64,000 nucleotides of DNA from VRUE01 sp963745915 (GTDB lineage Bacteria; Actinomycetota; Thermoleophilia; Solirubrobacterales; 70-9), in NCBI GenBank assembly GCA_963745915.1, contig CAVUZA010000002.1:1116001-1180000 (forward strand), given 5' to 3'. Below, piece by piece: positions 7,538 through 14,606 of this stretch. A program made the position numbers and the translations under genes. Within the stretch, counting starts at the first letter, position 1. Every line of letters begins with the position of its first letter. A model generated the notes under the pieces. It did not search any database and was not told the origin of the DNA. It was given only the letters and a program-made list of their open reading frames with translations.

Positions 7538-8905
7538 TCAGGCGTGGATCGCGCGCTTCTCGACCGCGCGCGCCGCTTCCGGGATCGCCTCGGAGATCGT
7601 CGGGTGGGGGTGGACGATCTCGGCCAGCTCCTGGTAGCCGCCCTCCAGCGCCATCGTCGCGACCAGCTCGGCGATCATGTCGCAGGCCCGGTTGCCGACG
7701 ATGTGGGCGCCGAGGATCTCGCCGTACTTGGCGTCGACGACCAGCTTGACCAGGCCGTCTTTGTCGTCGTAGACGGTGGCGCCGCCGACCCCGCCGAGCT
7801 TTTGCTTGCCGACCTTGACCTCATGACCGGCCTCCTTGGCCGCCGCCTCGGTGAGCCCGACGCTGGCCACCTGCGGGTGGCAGAAGGTGGCGCCGCAGAC
7901 CAGGTTCTGGTCGACCGGGCGGGCCTGCTCGCCGGCAGCGTGCTCGACCGCGACGATCCCCTCCTCGGAGGCCTTGTGGGCGAGGGCCTTGGCGCCGGTC
8001 AGGTCGCCGATCGCGTAGACCTTCGGGTTCGAGGTCCGCTGGTAGGGGTCGACCTCGACCTTGCCGCGGTCGGTCAGCTTCACCCCGGCGGCCTCCAGGC
8101 CGAGCCCCTCGACGTCGGCGGAGCGCCCACCGGCGATGCAGAGGTAGTCGACCTCGACCGTCTCGCCGCCGTAGCTGAGCTTGACCGAACTCTCGCCCGC
8201 CTCGACGTTCTCGACCGGGGTGCCGGTGGAGATCGTCACGTTCTGCTTCTTGAAGGCGCGCTCGACCACCCGCGCCATGTCCTTGTCCTCGGCCGGCAGG
8301 ATCTGGTCGAGCATCTCGATCAGGATCACCTCGGTGCCGAAGCGGCCGTAGGCGGAGGCGATCTCGCAGCCCGAGGCGCCGGCGCCGGCGACCGCGATCC
8401 TCTGCGGCTGCTCGGGCAGCGACCAGGCGCCCCAGGTGTCGACCACGCGGCCGCCGAACTCGACCCCGGGGATCGGCACCGCCGTCGAGCCGGTGGCGAG
8501 GACGACCGTCCCCGCCTCGTAGACGTCATCGCCGACCTTGACGCCGGCCTCCGCGGTGAGCGAGCCCTCGCCCTCGATCAGCGTCACCTTGCCTTTGTCC
8601 CAGAGCATCTTGACCCCGCTGGAGAGCGACTCGGAGACCGCGGCGCGGCGCTTGCCCAGCGCCTCCCAGTCGAGCGAGACGTCCTTGGCGACGACGCCGA
8701 GCTCGGCGCTCTCGCGCGCCTGGTCGTAGATCTCGGCGCTGCGCAGCACGGTCTTGGCCGGGATGCAGGCGTAGTTGAGGCAGCGGCCGCCCGGCTTGTC
8801 GCGCTCGACGACCGCCGTCTTCTTGCCCAGCTGCGCGGCGCGGATCGCGGCCACGTAGCCACCCGGGCCCCCGCCGATGACGATCACGTCGAATGATTCA
8901 GCCAC
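7538..8905 (-). CDS. lpdA: Dihydrolipoyl dehydrogenase (E3)
   Basis: This 455-residue flavoprotein reoxidises dihydrolipoamide with NAD+. The FAD site is VIVIGGGPGGYVAAIRAAQLG; the redox-active disulfide is in CLNYACIPAK (Cys42/Cys47), slightly divergent from the usual CLNxGCIPSK. The NAD site is VAGAGASGCEIASAYGRFG. YAIGDLTGAKALAHKASEEG is the second FAD block, and HPHPTISEAIPEAAR near the C-terminus holds the catalytic His-Glu pair. Length is standard. It lies on the same strand as the pdh genes but is separated from them by the AlbA_2 gene, so it may be transcribed separately. Confidence 0.95.
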   Translation of the reverse strand: MAESFDVIVIGGGPGGYVAAIRAAQLGKKTAVVERDKPGGRCLNYACIPAKTVLRSAEIYDQARESAELGVVAKDVSLDWEALGKRRAAVSESLSSGVKMLWDKGKVTLIEGEGSLTAEAGVKVGDDVYEAGTVVLATGSTAVPIPGVEFGGRVVDTWGAWSLPEQPQRIAVAGAGASGCEIASAYGRFGTEVILIEMLDQILPAEDKDMARVVERAFKKQNVTISTGTPVENVEAGESSVKLSYGGETVEVDYLCIAGGRSADVEGLGLEAAGVKLTDRGKVEVDPYQRTSNPKVYAIGDLTGAKALAHKASEEGIVAVEHAAGEQARPVDQNLVCGATFCHPQVASVGLTEAAAKEAGHEVKVGKQKLGGVGGATVYDDKDGLVKLVVDAKYGEILGAHIVGNRACDMIAELVATMALEGGYQELAEIVHPHPTISEAIPEAARAVEKRAIHA

Positions 8906-8930
8906 TGCGCCTCAGCCTATAGAAGCGATG

Positions 8931-8977
8931 TTCCGGTGCGCCTTATGTACCCATAGGGAGCAAAAGGCGCACCGGAA
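8931..8977. repeat. Palindromic 3'-end element, family B, copy 1
   Basis: The arms TTCCGGTGCGCCTT (8931-8944) and complement (8964-8977) flank a 19-nt loop. In the orientation of the gene ending at 8980 the sequence reads TGA-GC-TTCCGG, so the element starts two bases after the stop. Copies with the same flank occur at 46770 and 59983. It lies between two same-strand genes and could terminate the upstream (thiE-side) transcript before lpdA. Confidence 0.8.
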
Positions 8978-8979
8978 GC

Positions 8980-9486
8980 TCAGTGCCGGCTCGGCATCTG
9001 GATTCGGGCCATCGCCTTGACCATGAAGAAGAAGAAGGCGCCGGCGCCGGCGAGCAGGGCGACGGTGGCGAGGATCTGCGCCAGCGAGGAGGCGGCGGTG
9101 ACGAGGCCGAAGAAGGCGCTGAAGATGAGCAGGACGAGGATCAGCTGGAAGCCGAGCACCGCCCAGTAGCGGGCGCGCCACATGCCCCAGGCCATCGTCC
9201 CCATCAGCAGCGTCGGCGCCAGCGCCTGGGCGAGGGGCGGGCGCTCGCCGTCGACCTCGGCGCCGGCCAGGTAGCTGACGACCACCGAGAGCGCGATCAG
9301 GGCGGAGAGGACGGCGCCGACCGTCACCACCAGCGGCCGCTCGCCCGGCCCCAGCGGTGCCAGCGCCTCGCGCGCCGCCTGGTTGCGCTGCTCGGCGCGG
9401 GCGTAGCCCCGCTCCATCCGCTCGCGTGGGGTCGGGCCGGCGCCGCGCTGCTTGCGCTTGCGCGGGCCGCCGGCGGGCTCAGCCAC
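8980..9486 (-). CDS. Small membrane protein with four predicted membrane segments
   Basis: The product has 168 residues. A basic, cytoplasmic-looking N-terminus (RKRKQRGAGPTPRERMERGYARAEQ) precedes four hydrophobic stretches: VVTVGAVLSALIALSVVVSYL, APTLLMGTMAWGMW, VLGFQLILVLLIFSAFFGLV and ILATVALLAGAGAFFFFMV. It starts at GTG 9486, overlapping the thiE stop by 8 bases, so it is co-translated with thiE. No family is recognised. Coupling to thiE could be incidental: many actinobacterial operons pair unrelated membrane proteins. Confidence 0.75.
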   Translation of the reverse strand: MAEPAGGPRKRKQRGAGPTPRERMERGYARAEQRNQAAREALAPLGPGERPLVVTVGAVLSALIALSVVVSYLAGAEVDGERPPLAQALAPTLLMGTMAWGMWRARYWAVLGFQLILVLLIFSAFFGLVTAASSLAQILATVALLAGAGAFFFFMVKAMARIQMPSRH

Positions 9487-10165
9487 CGGGGGCCGCCTCC
9501 CCGAGCGGGGCGAGCGCGTTGCGCAGCTCTTCGGCGGCGGCGGCCGGGTCCTCGGCGTCGCCGATCGCGCGCACGACGCAGATCCGCTCGGCGCCGGCGT
9601 CGACCACCTGCGGCGCGTTGGCCGCGTCGATGCCGCCGATCGCGAAGAAGGGATGGGGGGCGGCGCTGGCCGCGTGGCGGATGTACTCGAGCCCGACGGC
9701 CGGGCGGCCCGCCTTGGTCGGCGTCTCCCAGATCGGCCCGGCGCTGACGTAGTCGACCGGGGCGGAGGCGGAGGCGGCGAGCTGCTCGGGGCTGTGGGTC
9801 GAGAGGCCGACGATCGCCTCGGGGCCGAGCGCCGCCCGCGCCGCGGCAGCCGGCATGTCGTCCTGGCCGACGTGGACGCCGTCGGCGTTGCAGGCGCGGG
9901 CCAGGCCGGGATCGTCGTTGACGACGAACAGGGCGCTGTGGGTGTCGCAGAGGCGGCGGAAGGTCTGCGCCGCCAGCTCCAGCTCGCGCCGCGGCAGGCG
10001 CTTGTCGCGCAGCTGGACGACGTCGACGCCGCCGGTCAGCGCCGCGCGCAGCAGCGGCTCGGCGTCGGCGCCGTGCGGCCGCGCCTCGCAGCAGAGGTAG
10101 AGCCGCGCCGTGCGCAGCCGCTCGCGGCGCAGCTGTCCTTTGCCCTCGGGTAGTCCGGTGCTCAC
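9479..10165 (-). CDS. thiE: Thiamine-phosphate synthase
   Basis: ThiE joins hydroxymethylpyrimidine diphosphate and thiazole phosphate. The protein has about 228 residues, with VVQLRDK, LFVVNDDPGLA, GVHVGQDD, VGLSTHSPEQ, DYVSAGPIWETPTKAG and FFAIGGIDAANAPQVVDAGAERICVVRAI all in family order. GTG 10165 is chosen because a GATAAT -10 box lies only 6 nt upstream, implying a leaderless mRNA; upstream in-frame sequence would run antisense through the riboswitch. It is divergent from thiO-thiSG and therefore not under the TPP riboswitch seen here. Confidence 0.9.
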   Translation of the reverse strand: MSTGLPEGKGQLRRERLRTARLYLCCEARPHGADAEPLLRAALTGGVDVVQLRDKRLPRRELELAAQTFRRLCDTHSALFVVNDDPGLARACNADGVHVGQDDMPAAAARAALGPEAIVGLSTHSPEQLAASASAPVDYVSAGPIWETPTKAGRPAVGLEYIRHAASAAPHPFFAIGGIDAANAPQVVDAGAERICVVRAIGDAEDPAAAAEELRNALAPLGEAAPGG

Positions 10166-10177
10166 CCCCCGATTATC
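10166..10177 (-). promoter_or_regulatory. -10 box of a probable leaderless thiE promoter
   Basis: GATAAT on the minus strand (10172-10177) ends 6 nt before GTG 10165, so transcription should begin at or next to the start codon. No convincing -35 is visible. A run of G just before the GTG could be read as a weak ribosome site instead. Confidence 0.5.
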
Positions 10178-10197
10178 GCTGGGAGTAGCATCGGGGG

Positions 10198-10282
10198 CGT
10201 ACGGGAGCCCCAGAGGCTGAGAGGGTGGCACCGAGGCCACCGACCGTCTCGACCTGATCCGGGTAATGCCGGCGGAGGCAAG
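10198..10282 (+). promoter_or_regulatory. TPP (THI-element) riboswitch
   Basis: The conserved aptamer blocks are present in order: GGCTGAGAGGGTGGC, then CGACCTGATCCGGGTAATG and CCGGCGGAGGCAAGC. The first is the pyrimidine-binding helix region and the second the diphosphate-binding part. The likely ribosome site of thiO, GGAGG (10274-10278), lies inside the 3' strand of the aptamer, 6 nt before the ATG. TPP binding would therefore hide it directly, indicating translational control. No separate terminator hairpin is seen between aptamer and gene. Confidence 0.93.
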
Positions 10283-10284
10283 CG

Positions 10285-11454
10285 ATGAGCGAGCGAGGCA
10301 GCTATGACGTGGTGGTCGTCGGCGGTGGCGTCGTCGGCCTCTGCTGCGCTTGGCGCGCCGCGCAGCGCGGTGCGCGCGCCGTCGTCCTCGACCGCGCCCA
10401 GCCGCCGGCGGGGGCGACGCGGGTCGCCGCCGGGATGCTGGCCCCGGTCGGCGAGCTCGCCTTCGGCGAGCCGGACCTGCTGCAGCTGACGCTCGCCGCG
10501 GCCGAGCTCTACCCGGCCTTCGTCGCCGAGCTGGAGGCGGCGAGCGGGGTCGAGGCCGGCTACTCCCGCTGCGGCGCCCTGCACGTCGCCCTCGACCGCG
10601 ACGAGGCGGCCGAGTTGCGCCGCATCCACGAGCTGCAGCGCTCTCTCGGGCTCGGCGCCGAGTGGCTGGCGCCGCGCCGCTGCCGCGAGCTGGAGCCCGG
10701 CCTGACCCCGTCCTTCAACGGCGGCGTGCACGCGCCGCAGGAGGGGGCGATCGACCCGCGGCGGCTGACCGCGGCCCTGCTCGCCGCGCTGCGCGAGCAG
10801 GGCGTCGAGGTGCGCGGCGGCACCGAGGCGAGCGCGGCGCTGCTCGCCGGCGAGCGGATCGAGGGGGTGCGCACCGCGGCTGGCGAGGAGCTGCGCGCCG
10901 GCGCGGTCCTTCTCGCCACCGGCGCCTGGGCGGGCAGCGAGGCCTGGCTGCCGGAGCACGCCCGCCCCGACGTGCGCCCGGTCAAGGGCCAGATCCTCGA
11001 GCTGCGCTCGCCCGCGGGCGAGCCGCCGTGCGAGCGGATCCTCGCCTCCGAGCGCGTCTACCTGGTCCCGCGCGAGGACGGCCGCCTGGTCGTCGGCGCC
11101 ACGGTCGAGGAGCGCGGCTTCGACGCCGCGGTGACCGCCGGCGGGGTGCACGAGCTGCTGCGCGAGGCCTACCGGCTGCTGCCCGACGTCGCCGAGATGG
11201 AGCTGGTCGAGGCGATGGCGGGGCTGCGCCCGGGCACGCCCGACAACCTGCCCCGGGTCGGCCCCGGGGCGCTCGACGGCCTCCTCCTCGCCTGCGGCCA
11301 CTACCGCAACGGGGTGCTGCTGGCGCCGCTCGCCGCCGAGGCGGTCGCCGACGCCTTGCTGGCCAATTCGGTGACTTCGTGGTTTGGGACGCATATGCCA
11401 CCCAAACCACGAAGTCAGCAGCCGGTTGGGGAGGGGGTGCCGGATGCGAATTGA
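10285..11454 (+). CDS. thiO: Glycine oxidase, thiazole branch of thiamine synthesis
   Basis: This 389-residue FAD-dependent amine oxidase supplies dehydroglycine for the thiazole ring. The N-terminal dinucleotide motif is VVVVGGGVVGLCCAWRAAQRG, followed by AAGMLAPVGE, EGAIDPRRL, ATGAWAG, VRPVKGQILEL, ERVYLVPREDGRLVVGAT and the C-terminal GLRPGTPDNLPRVG / ACGHYRNGVLLAP. The family fold ends near residue 360 (EAVADALLA). The last 30 or so residues are encoded by a palindrome at 11372-11417 plus the thiS ribosome site, so this tail is probably an accretion. The stop overlaps thiSG by 11 bases. It is under the TPP riboswitch. Confidence 0.92.
   Translation: MSERGSYDVVVVGGGVVGLCCAWRAAQRGARAVVLDRAQPPAGATRVAAGMLAPVGELAFGEPDLLQLTLAAAELYPAFVAELEAASGVEAGYSRCGALHVALDRDEAAELRRIHELQRSLGLGAEWLAPRRCRELEPGLTPSFNGGVHAPQEGAIDPRRLTAALLAALREQGVEVRGGTEASAALLAGERIEGVRTAAGEELRAGAVLLATGAWAGSEAWLPEHARPDVRPVKGQILELRSPAGEPPCERILASERVYLVPREDGRLVVGATVEERGFDAAVTAGGVHELLREAYRLLPDVAEMELVEAMAGLRPGTPDNLPRVGPGALDGLLLACGHYRNGVLLAPLAAEAVADALLANSVTSWFGTHMPPKPRSQQPVGEGVPDAN
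11372..11417. repeat. Perfect 17-bp palindrome at the thiO 3' end
   Basis: TGACTTCGTGGTTTGGG (11372-11388) pairs with 11401-11417 around a 12-nt loop containing GCATATGC. It lies inside the thiO frame just before thiSG. It has the same 45-50 nt size as the other palindromes in this window but a different sequence. It could attenuate thiSG relative to thiO or stabilise the thiO message. Confidence 0.7.
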
Positions 11455-12415
11455 GCTCAACGGGGCGGTGCGGGAGATGGCGGAGGGGGCGACGCTGGCC
11501 GACGCCGCCGCGGCGGCCGGGGCCGAGGCGGCGCGCGGGGTCGCGGTCGCCCTCGACGGCGAGGTCTGCCCGCGGGCCGAGTGGGCGGCGAGGCCGCTGG
11601 CCGAGGGCAGTGTGGTCGAGGTGCTGGCCGCGATCCAGGGTGGGGCGGAGGGCTGGGAGCTGGGCGGCCGCGCCTGGAGCTCGCGGCTGATCGCCGGCAC
11701 CGGCGGCTTCCGCTCGCTGGAGCAGATGGAGGACGCCCTGCGCGCCTCGGGGGCGGAGATCGTCACCGTCGCCCTGCGCCGCATCGACCCGGAGGCCGAG
11801 GGCTCGGTACTCGACGTGCTCGACCGGCTCGGGCTCTTCGCCCTGCCCAACACCGCCGGCTGCTACACGGCGCGCGACGCGGTGCGCACCGCCAAGCTCG
11901 CCCGCGAGGCCTTCGAGACGGACTGGATCAAGCTCGAGGTGATCGGCGACGACCGCACCCTCTTCCCCGACGCGGTCGAGCTGCTCGACGCTGCCGAGGC
12001 CCTGGTCGCCGACGGCTTCACCGTCCTCCCCTACACCAACGACGACCCGATCCTCGCCCGCCGCCTGGAGGAGGCCGGCTGCGCCGCGGTGATGCCGCTC
12101 GGCTCGCCGATCGGCTCCGGCGCCGGCATCCGCAACCCCTACAACGTGGCGATCATCGCCGAGCGCGCCGCGGTCCCGGTTGTCCTCGACGCCGGCATCG
12201 GCACCGCCTCCGACGCGGCGCTGGCGCTCGAGCTCGGCTGCGACGCGGTGATGGCGGCGAGCTCGATCTTCGGCGCCGCCGACCCGGTGGCGATGGCCAC
12301 CGCCCTGCGCCTCGGGGTCGAGTCCGGCCACGCCGCCCGCCACGCCGGCCGCATCCCCCGCCGCACCCACGCCCAGGCCTCGACCCCCGACGAGGGCCTC
12401 CCCGACCTCACCTGA
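11444..12415 (+). CDS. thiSG: Fused sulfur carrier ThiS - thiazole synthase ThiG
   Basis: The product has 323 residues. Residues 1-66 are ThiS: MRIELNGAVREM, VAVALDGEVCPRAEW, GSVVEVLAAIQGG. ThiG follows from WELGGRAWSSRLIAGTGGF, with the Schiff-base lysine in DWIKLEVIGDD, then AVMPLGSPIGSG and VVLDAGIGTASDAA. ATG 11444 has GAGGGGGTG upstream. In free ThiS the terminal Gly-Gly must be exposed to become the thiocarboxylate. Here it is internal, so either cleavage after IQGG or a different sulfur route is needed. Such fusions are annotated in some bacteria. It is second in the riboswitch operon thiO-thiSG. Confidence 0.92.
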   Translation: MRIELNGAVREMAEGATLADAAAAAGAEAARGVAVALDGEVCPRAEWAARPLAEGSVVEVLAAIQGGAEGWELGGRAWSSRLIAGTGGFRSLEQMEDALRASGAEIVTVALRRIDPEAEGSVLDVLDRLGLFALPNTAGCYTARDAVRTAKLAREAFETDWIKLEVIGDDRTLFPDAVELLDAAEALVADGFTVLPYTNDDPILARRLEEAGCAAVMPLGSPIGSGAGIRNPYNVAIIAERAAVPVVLDAGIGTASDAALALELGCDAVMAASSIFGAADPVAMATALRLGVESGHAARHAGRIPRRTHAQASTPDEGLPDLT

Positions 12416-12525
12416 CCGCCGCCCGCGTCCCCCCGCCGCACGCGGTCGCACTTGTACCCGCCATCCGGGAACAACCACGACCGCAACGGCGACCCCGCCA
12501 ACTCCCGTCTACCATGAGCCCCCAC

Positions 12526-12599
12526 GCCCCCGTAGCTCAGTTGGTTAGAGCGGCGGCCTTTTAAGCCGCGCGGCACGGGTTCGAATCCCGTCGGGGGTA
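12526..12599 (+). tRNA. tRNA-Lys (anticodon TTT)
   Basis: The full cloverleaf can be drawn. The acceptor is GCCCCCG with CGGGGGT (first pair G-U). The D arm is GCTC/GAGC. The anticodon stem GCGGC/GCCGC has loop CTTTTAA and anticodon TTT at 12560-12562. The T arm is ACGGG-TTCGAAT-CCCGT, with discriminator A. CCA is not encoded. The lower-GC island begins after it, but I found no repeat of its 3' end downstream. Confidence 0.93.
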
Positions 12600-13041
12600 C
12601 TGCTCGTCGCGACGGACGAACCGCAGGCAATGCGAAAGACGGGACGATCTCCGCGCGGCTGAAGACCCGGATTCTCGTCGACCAGGGATTGCCTCGGCGC
12701 CTTGCGCGTCGGCGGGTCGACTCCCTCGATTACCTTCCGCACCTCGGGTTGGGCCGACTGGCAAGCCCAGGACAGCCTCGGTCGAACCCGCTCACCGCCG
12801 TGCGATCCGTTCTCGATGCGTGAAAGCAGCTCATCACGGACGAGTAGCTCCACGCTGCGAGGAAGTCAAGCGCGATGCGAACGGATGCGCGCGGATGCAC
12901 GTGGATTGCCGCCGGGAGGGCGTCCGGGGGCCCTTAGAACATTCAGTGGCATGTCGGGGCCATTGCTCCAAGGGTGCTCGGCCAGGCCGCGAAGAGGCCG
13001 GTGGAAGCTAGGATCCCACCCGTCGAGCTGGGCAACGGGAA
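12600..13041. other. Intergenic stretch after tRNA-Lys with no recognisable gene
   Basis: About 440 bases between the tRNA and the DGQHR gene. Both strands have short open frames, but none shows a domain, signal peptide or credible start. GC falls towards the island side. No integrase fragment or att-like duplication of the tRNA end was found by eye. The last 30 bases include a weak GGGAA ribosome site for the next gene. Confidence 0.5.
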
Positions 13042-14604
13042 ATGAGTCCATCGAAAAAAGCGCAAAACGTGATCCCCGCGATACGGGTGCATCAATGGCA
13101 GCGTGAGTGGGATGAGATTGACTTCGATAGGCCTCATCGATCCAAGCCAGATGATCATTTCTTCCTTTTCTCGATCAAGGCCTCAGTTCTCAGATCGCTT
13201 TCTGGAATTGAGCGACGAGATGCCAGTTCCGGTGCGCGTCGACGCACCGATCTAGGAATCCAGCGTCGCCATGACGAGAAGCGCTCGGAGGAGATCTCGC
13301 GCTTCATTCGCCACGGCTATCCGTGGTCGGATATGGGAAAAACGAGGCGAGAGTCGGGAGACTTTGACGACCTCAAGCAGCCCGGATGGTTGCCTACGGC
13401 GATTGTTGTCAACATCCGCACGTCCCAGGATGAAATGGCGGGTGCGAAAGTCGCTCGTCAAGACCTGATCTCGATCGATTCGCCAGAGGGCGGCGTCGCG
13501 CATGTCCATCTCCCGATCGACGAGAAAACGACCGACTGGGAACCGACTGCACTCCATCCCATCGAGGTGATTGACGGGCAGCACCGCCTTTGGGCTTTCG
13601 ATCCTGAGCAGGGTGCGTCGGACTATGAACTTCCGGTTGTCGCCTTCGTTGGTCTCGATCGCAGTTGGCAGGCCTATCTCTTCTGGACGATCAACATCAA
13701 GCCGAAGCGAATTAATGCGAGCTTGGCTTTTGATCTGTATCCCCTCCTGCGCCATCAGGACTGGCTTGAGCGCTTTGAGGGGCCCGCCATCTATCGGGAG
13801 ACCCGAGCACAGGAGTTGACGGAACTGATGTGGTCCCATGAGACGAGCCCTTGGTATCACCGGATAAACATGCTCGGCGAGCAGGGCAACCGCGATGTTC
13901 GTCAGGCCGCCTGGGTCCGATCTCTCCTTTCCACCTTCATTCGAACTTTCGAAGGAAGCCGTGCTCCGATCGGTGGCCTGTTCGGCGCTCCTGCCGGCAA
14001 AGACGAGCAGGTTCTTGATTGGACCAGGGAGCAACAGGCCGCCTATCTCATCTTCGCCTGGACGCAGGTGGAGCGGGCTGTTACCGCCAGCAAAGCCTCT
14101 TGGACTCCTTTGCTCCGTCGGCTTGCACAGCGAGATGCAGAAGAGAGAGTCGAGACCGAAGCAACGATCAAAGCAGAGCGTAGGCGCGCACCATTTACTA
14201 GTCGCTTCAGCCTTCTTGCGACGGACCAGGGCGTGAACGGAATCCACGCCCTTACTAACGACCTTGCCTATCTGGCCGCGGATCAGCTTGAGCTGGCTGC
14301 CTGGCGTGCTGCTGACGCTAGTGAAGCCTCCGACCAGGCAGCGGTTTCAGAGCAGTTGTCAGCGATTGCAAAGGAGCCGGTCGCAACCTTGTTGACCGAG
14401 ATCGCCGATGTGATTGCCGACTTCGATTGGCGTACTTCGGGAGCTCCTGGTTTGACTGACGACGAGCGGCGTCGCAGCTCTGCCTTCCGGGGTAGTGCTG
14501 GCTACCGGGAGCTTCGTTTGCAGCTCCATGAACATGTGGCCGAAGCGGGTGCCGATCTCGCATCGCCATTGGCAGCGGAAGCTGTGAAGAAACTGACCCG
14601 CTGA
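13042..14604 (+). CDS. DGQHR-domain protein (DndB-like)
   Basis: The product has 520 residues. It carries the eponymous DGQHR motif at residues 178-182 (IEVIDGQHRLWAF), followed by VVAFVGLDRSWQAYLFWTINIKPKRINASLAFDLYPLL, the characteristic downstream block. DGQHR proteins include DndB, the regulator of DNA phosphorothioation, and ParB-like proteins of DNA-modification islands; they are thought to act at the DNA, with uncertain biochemistry. The N-terminal 40 residues (VHQWQREWDEIDFD) and the last 150 residues are not assigned. It is the first gene of a tight three-gene unit (2-nt gap to the next). GC is visibly lower than in flanking core genes, indicating transfer. Confidence 0.8.
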   Translation: MSPSKKAQNVIPAIRVHQWQREWDEIDFDRPHRSKPDDHFFLFSIKASVLRSLSGIERRDASSGARRRTDLGIQRRHDEKRSEEISRFIRHGYPWSDMGKTRRESGDFDDLKQPGWLPTAIVVNIRTSQDEMAGAKVARQDLISIDSPEGGVAHVHLPIDEKTTDWEPTALHPIEVIDGQHRLWAFDPEQGASDYELPVVAFVGLDRSWQAYLFWTINIKPKRINASLAFDLYPLLRHQDWLERFEGPAIYRETRAQELTELMWSHETSPWYHRINMLGEQGNRDVRQAAWVRSLLSTFIRTFEGSRAPIGGLFGAPAGKDEQVLDWTREQQAAYLIFAWTQVERAVTASKASWTPLLRRLAQRDAEERVETEATIKAERRRAPFTSRFSLLATDQGVNGIHALTNDLAYLAADQLELAAWRAADASEASDQAAVSEQLSAIAKEPVATLLTEIADVIADFDWRTSGAPGLTDDERRRSSAFRGSAGYRELRLQLHEHVAEAGADLASPLAAEAVKKLTR

Positions 14605-14606
14605 GC

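Noticed and set aside
10162..12478. Long minus-strand open frames opposite thiO and thiSG
   Set aside because: They mirror the codon bias of the sense genes and cross the riboswitch and palindrome. The sense frames carry all catalytic motifs.
12545..12853. Minus-strand open frame ending in the tRNA (DGIRTRAARLKRPP)
   Set aside because: This is the usual false protein made by reading a tRNA backwards; no start signal or domain upstream.
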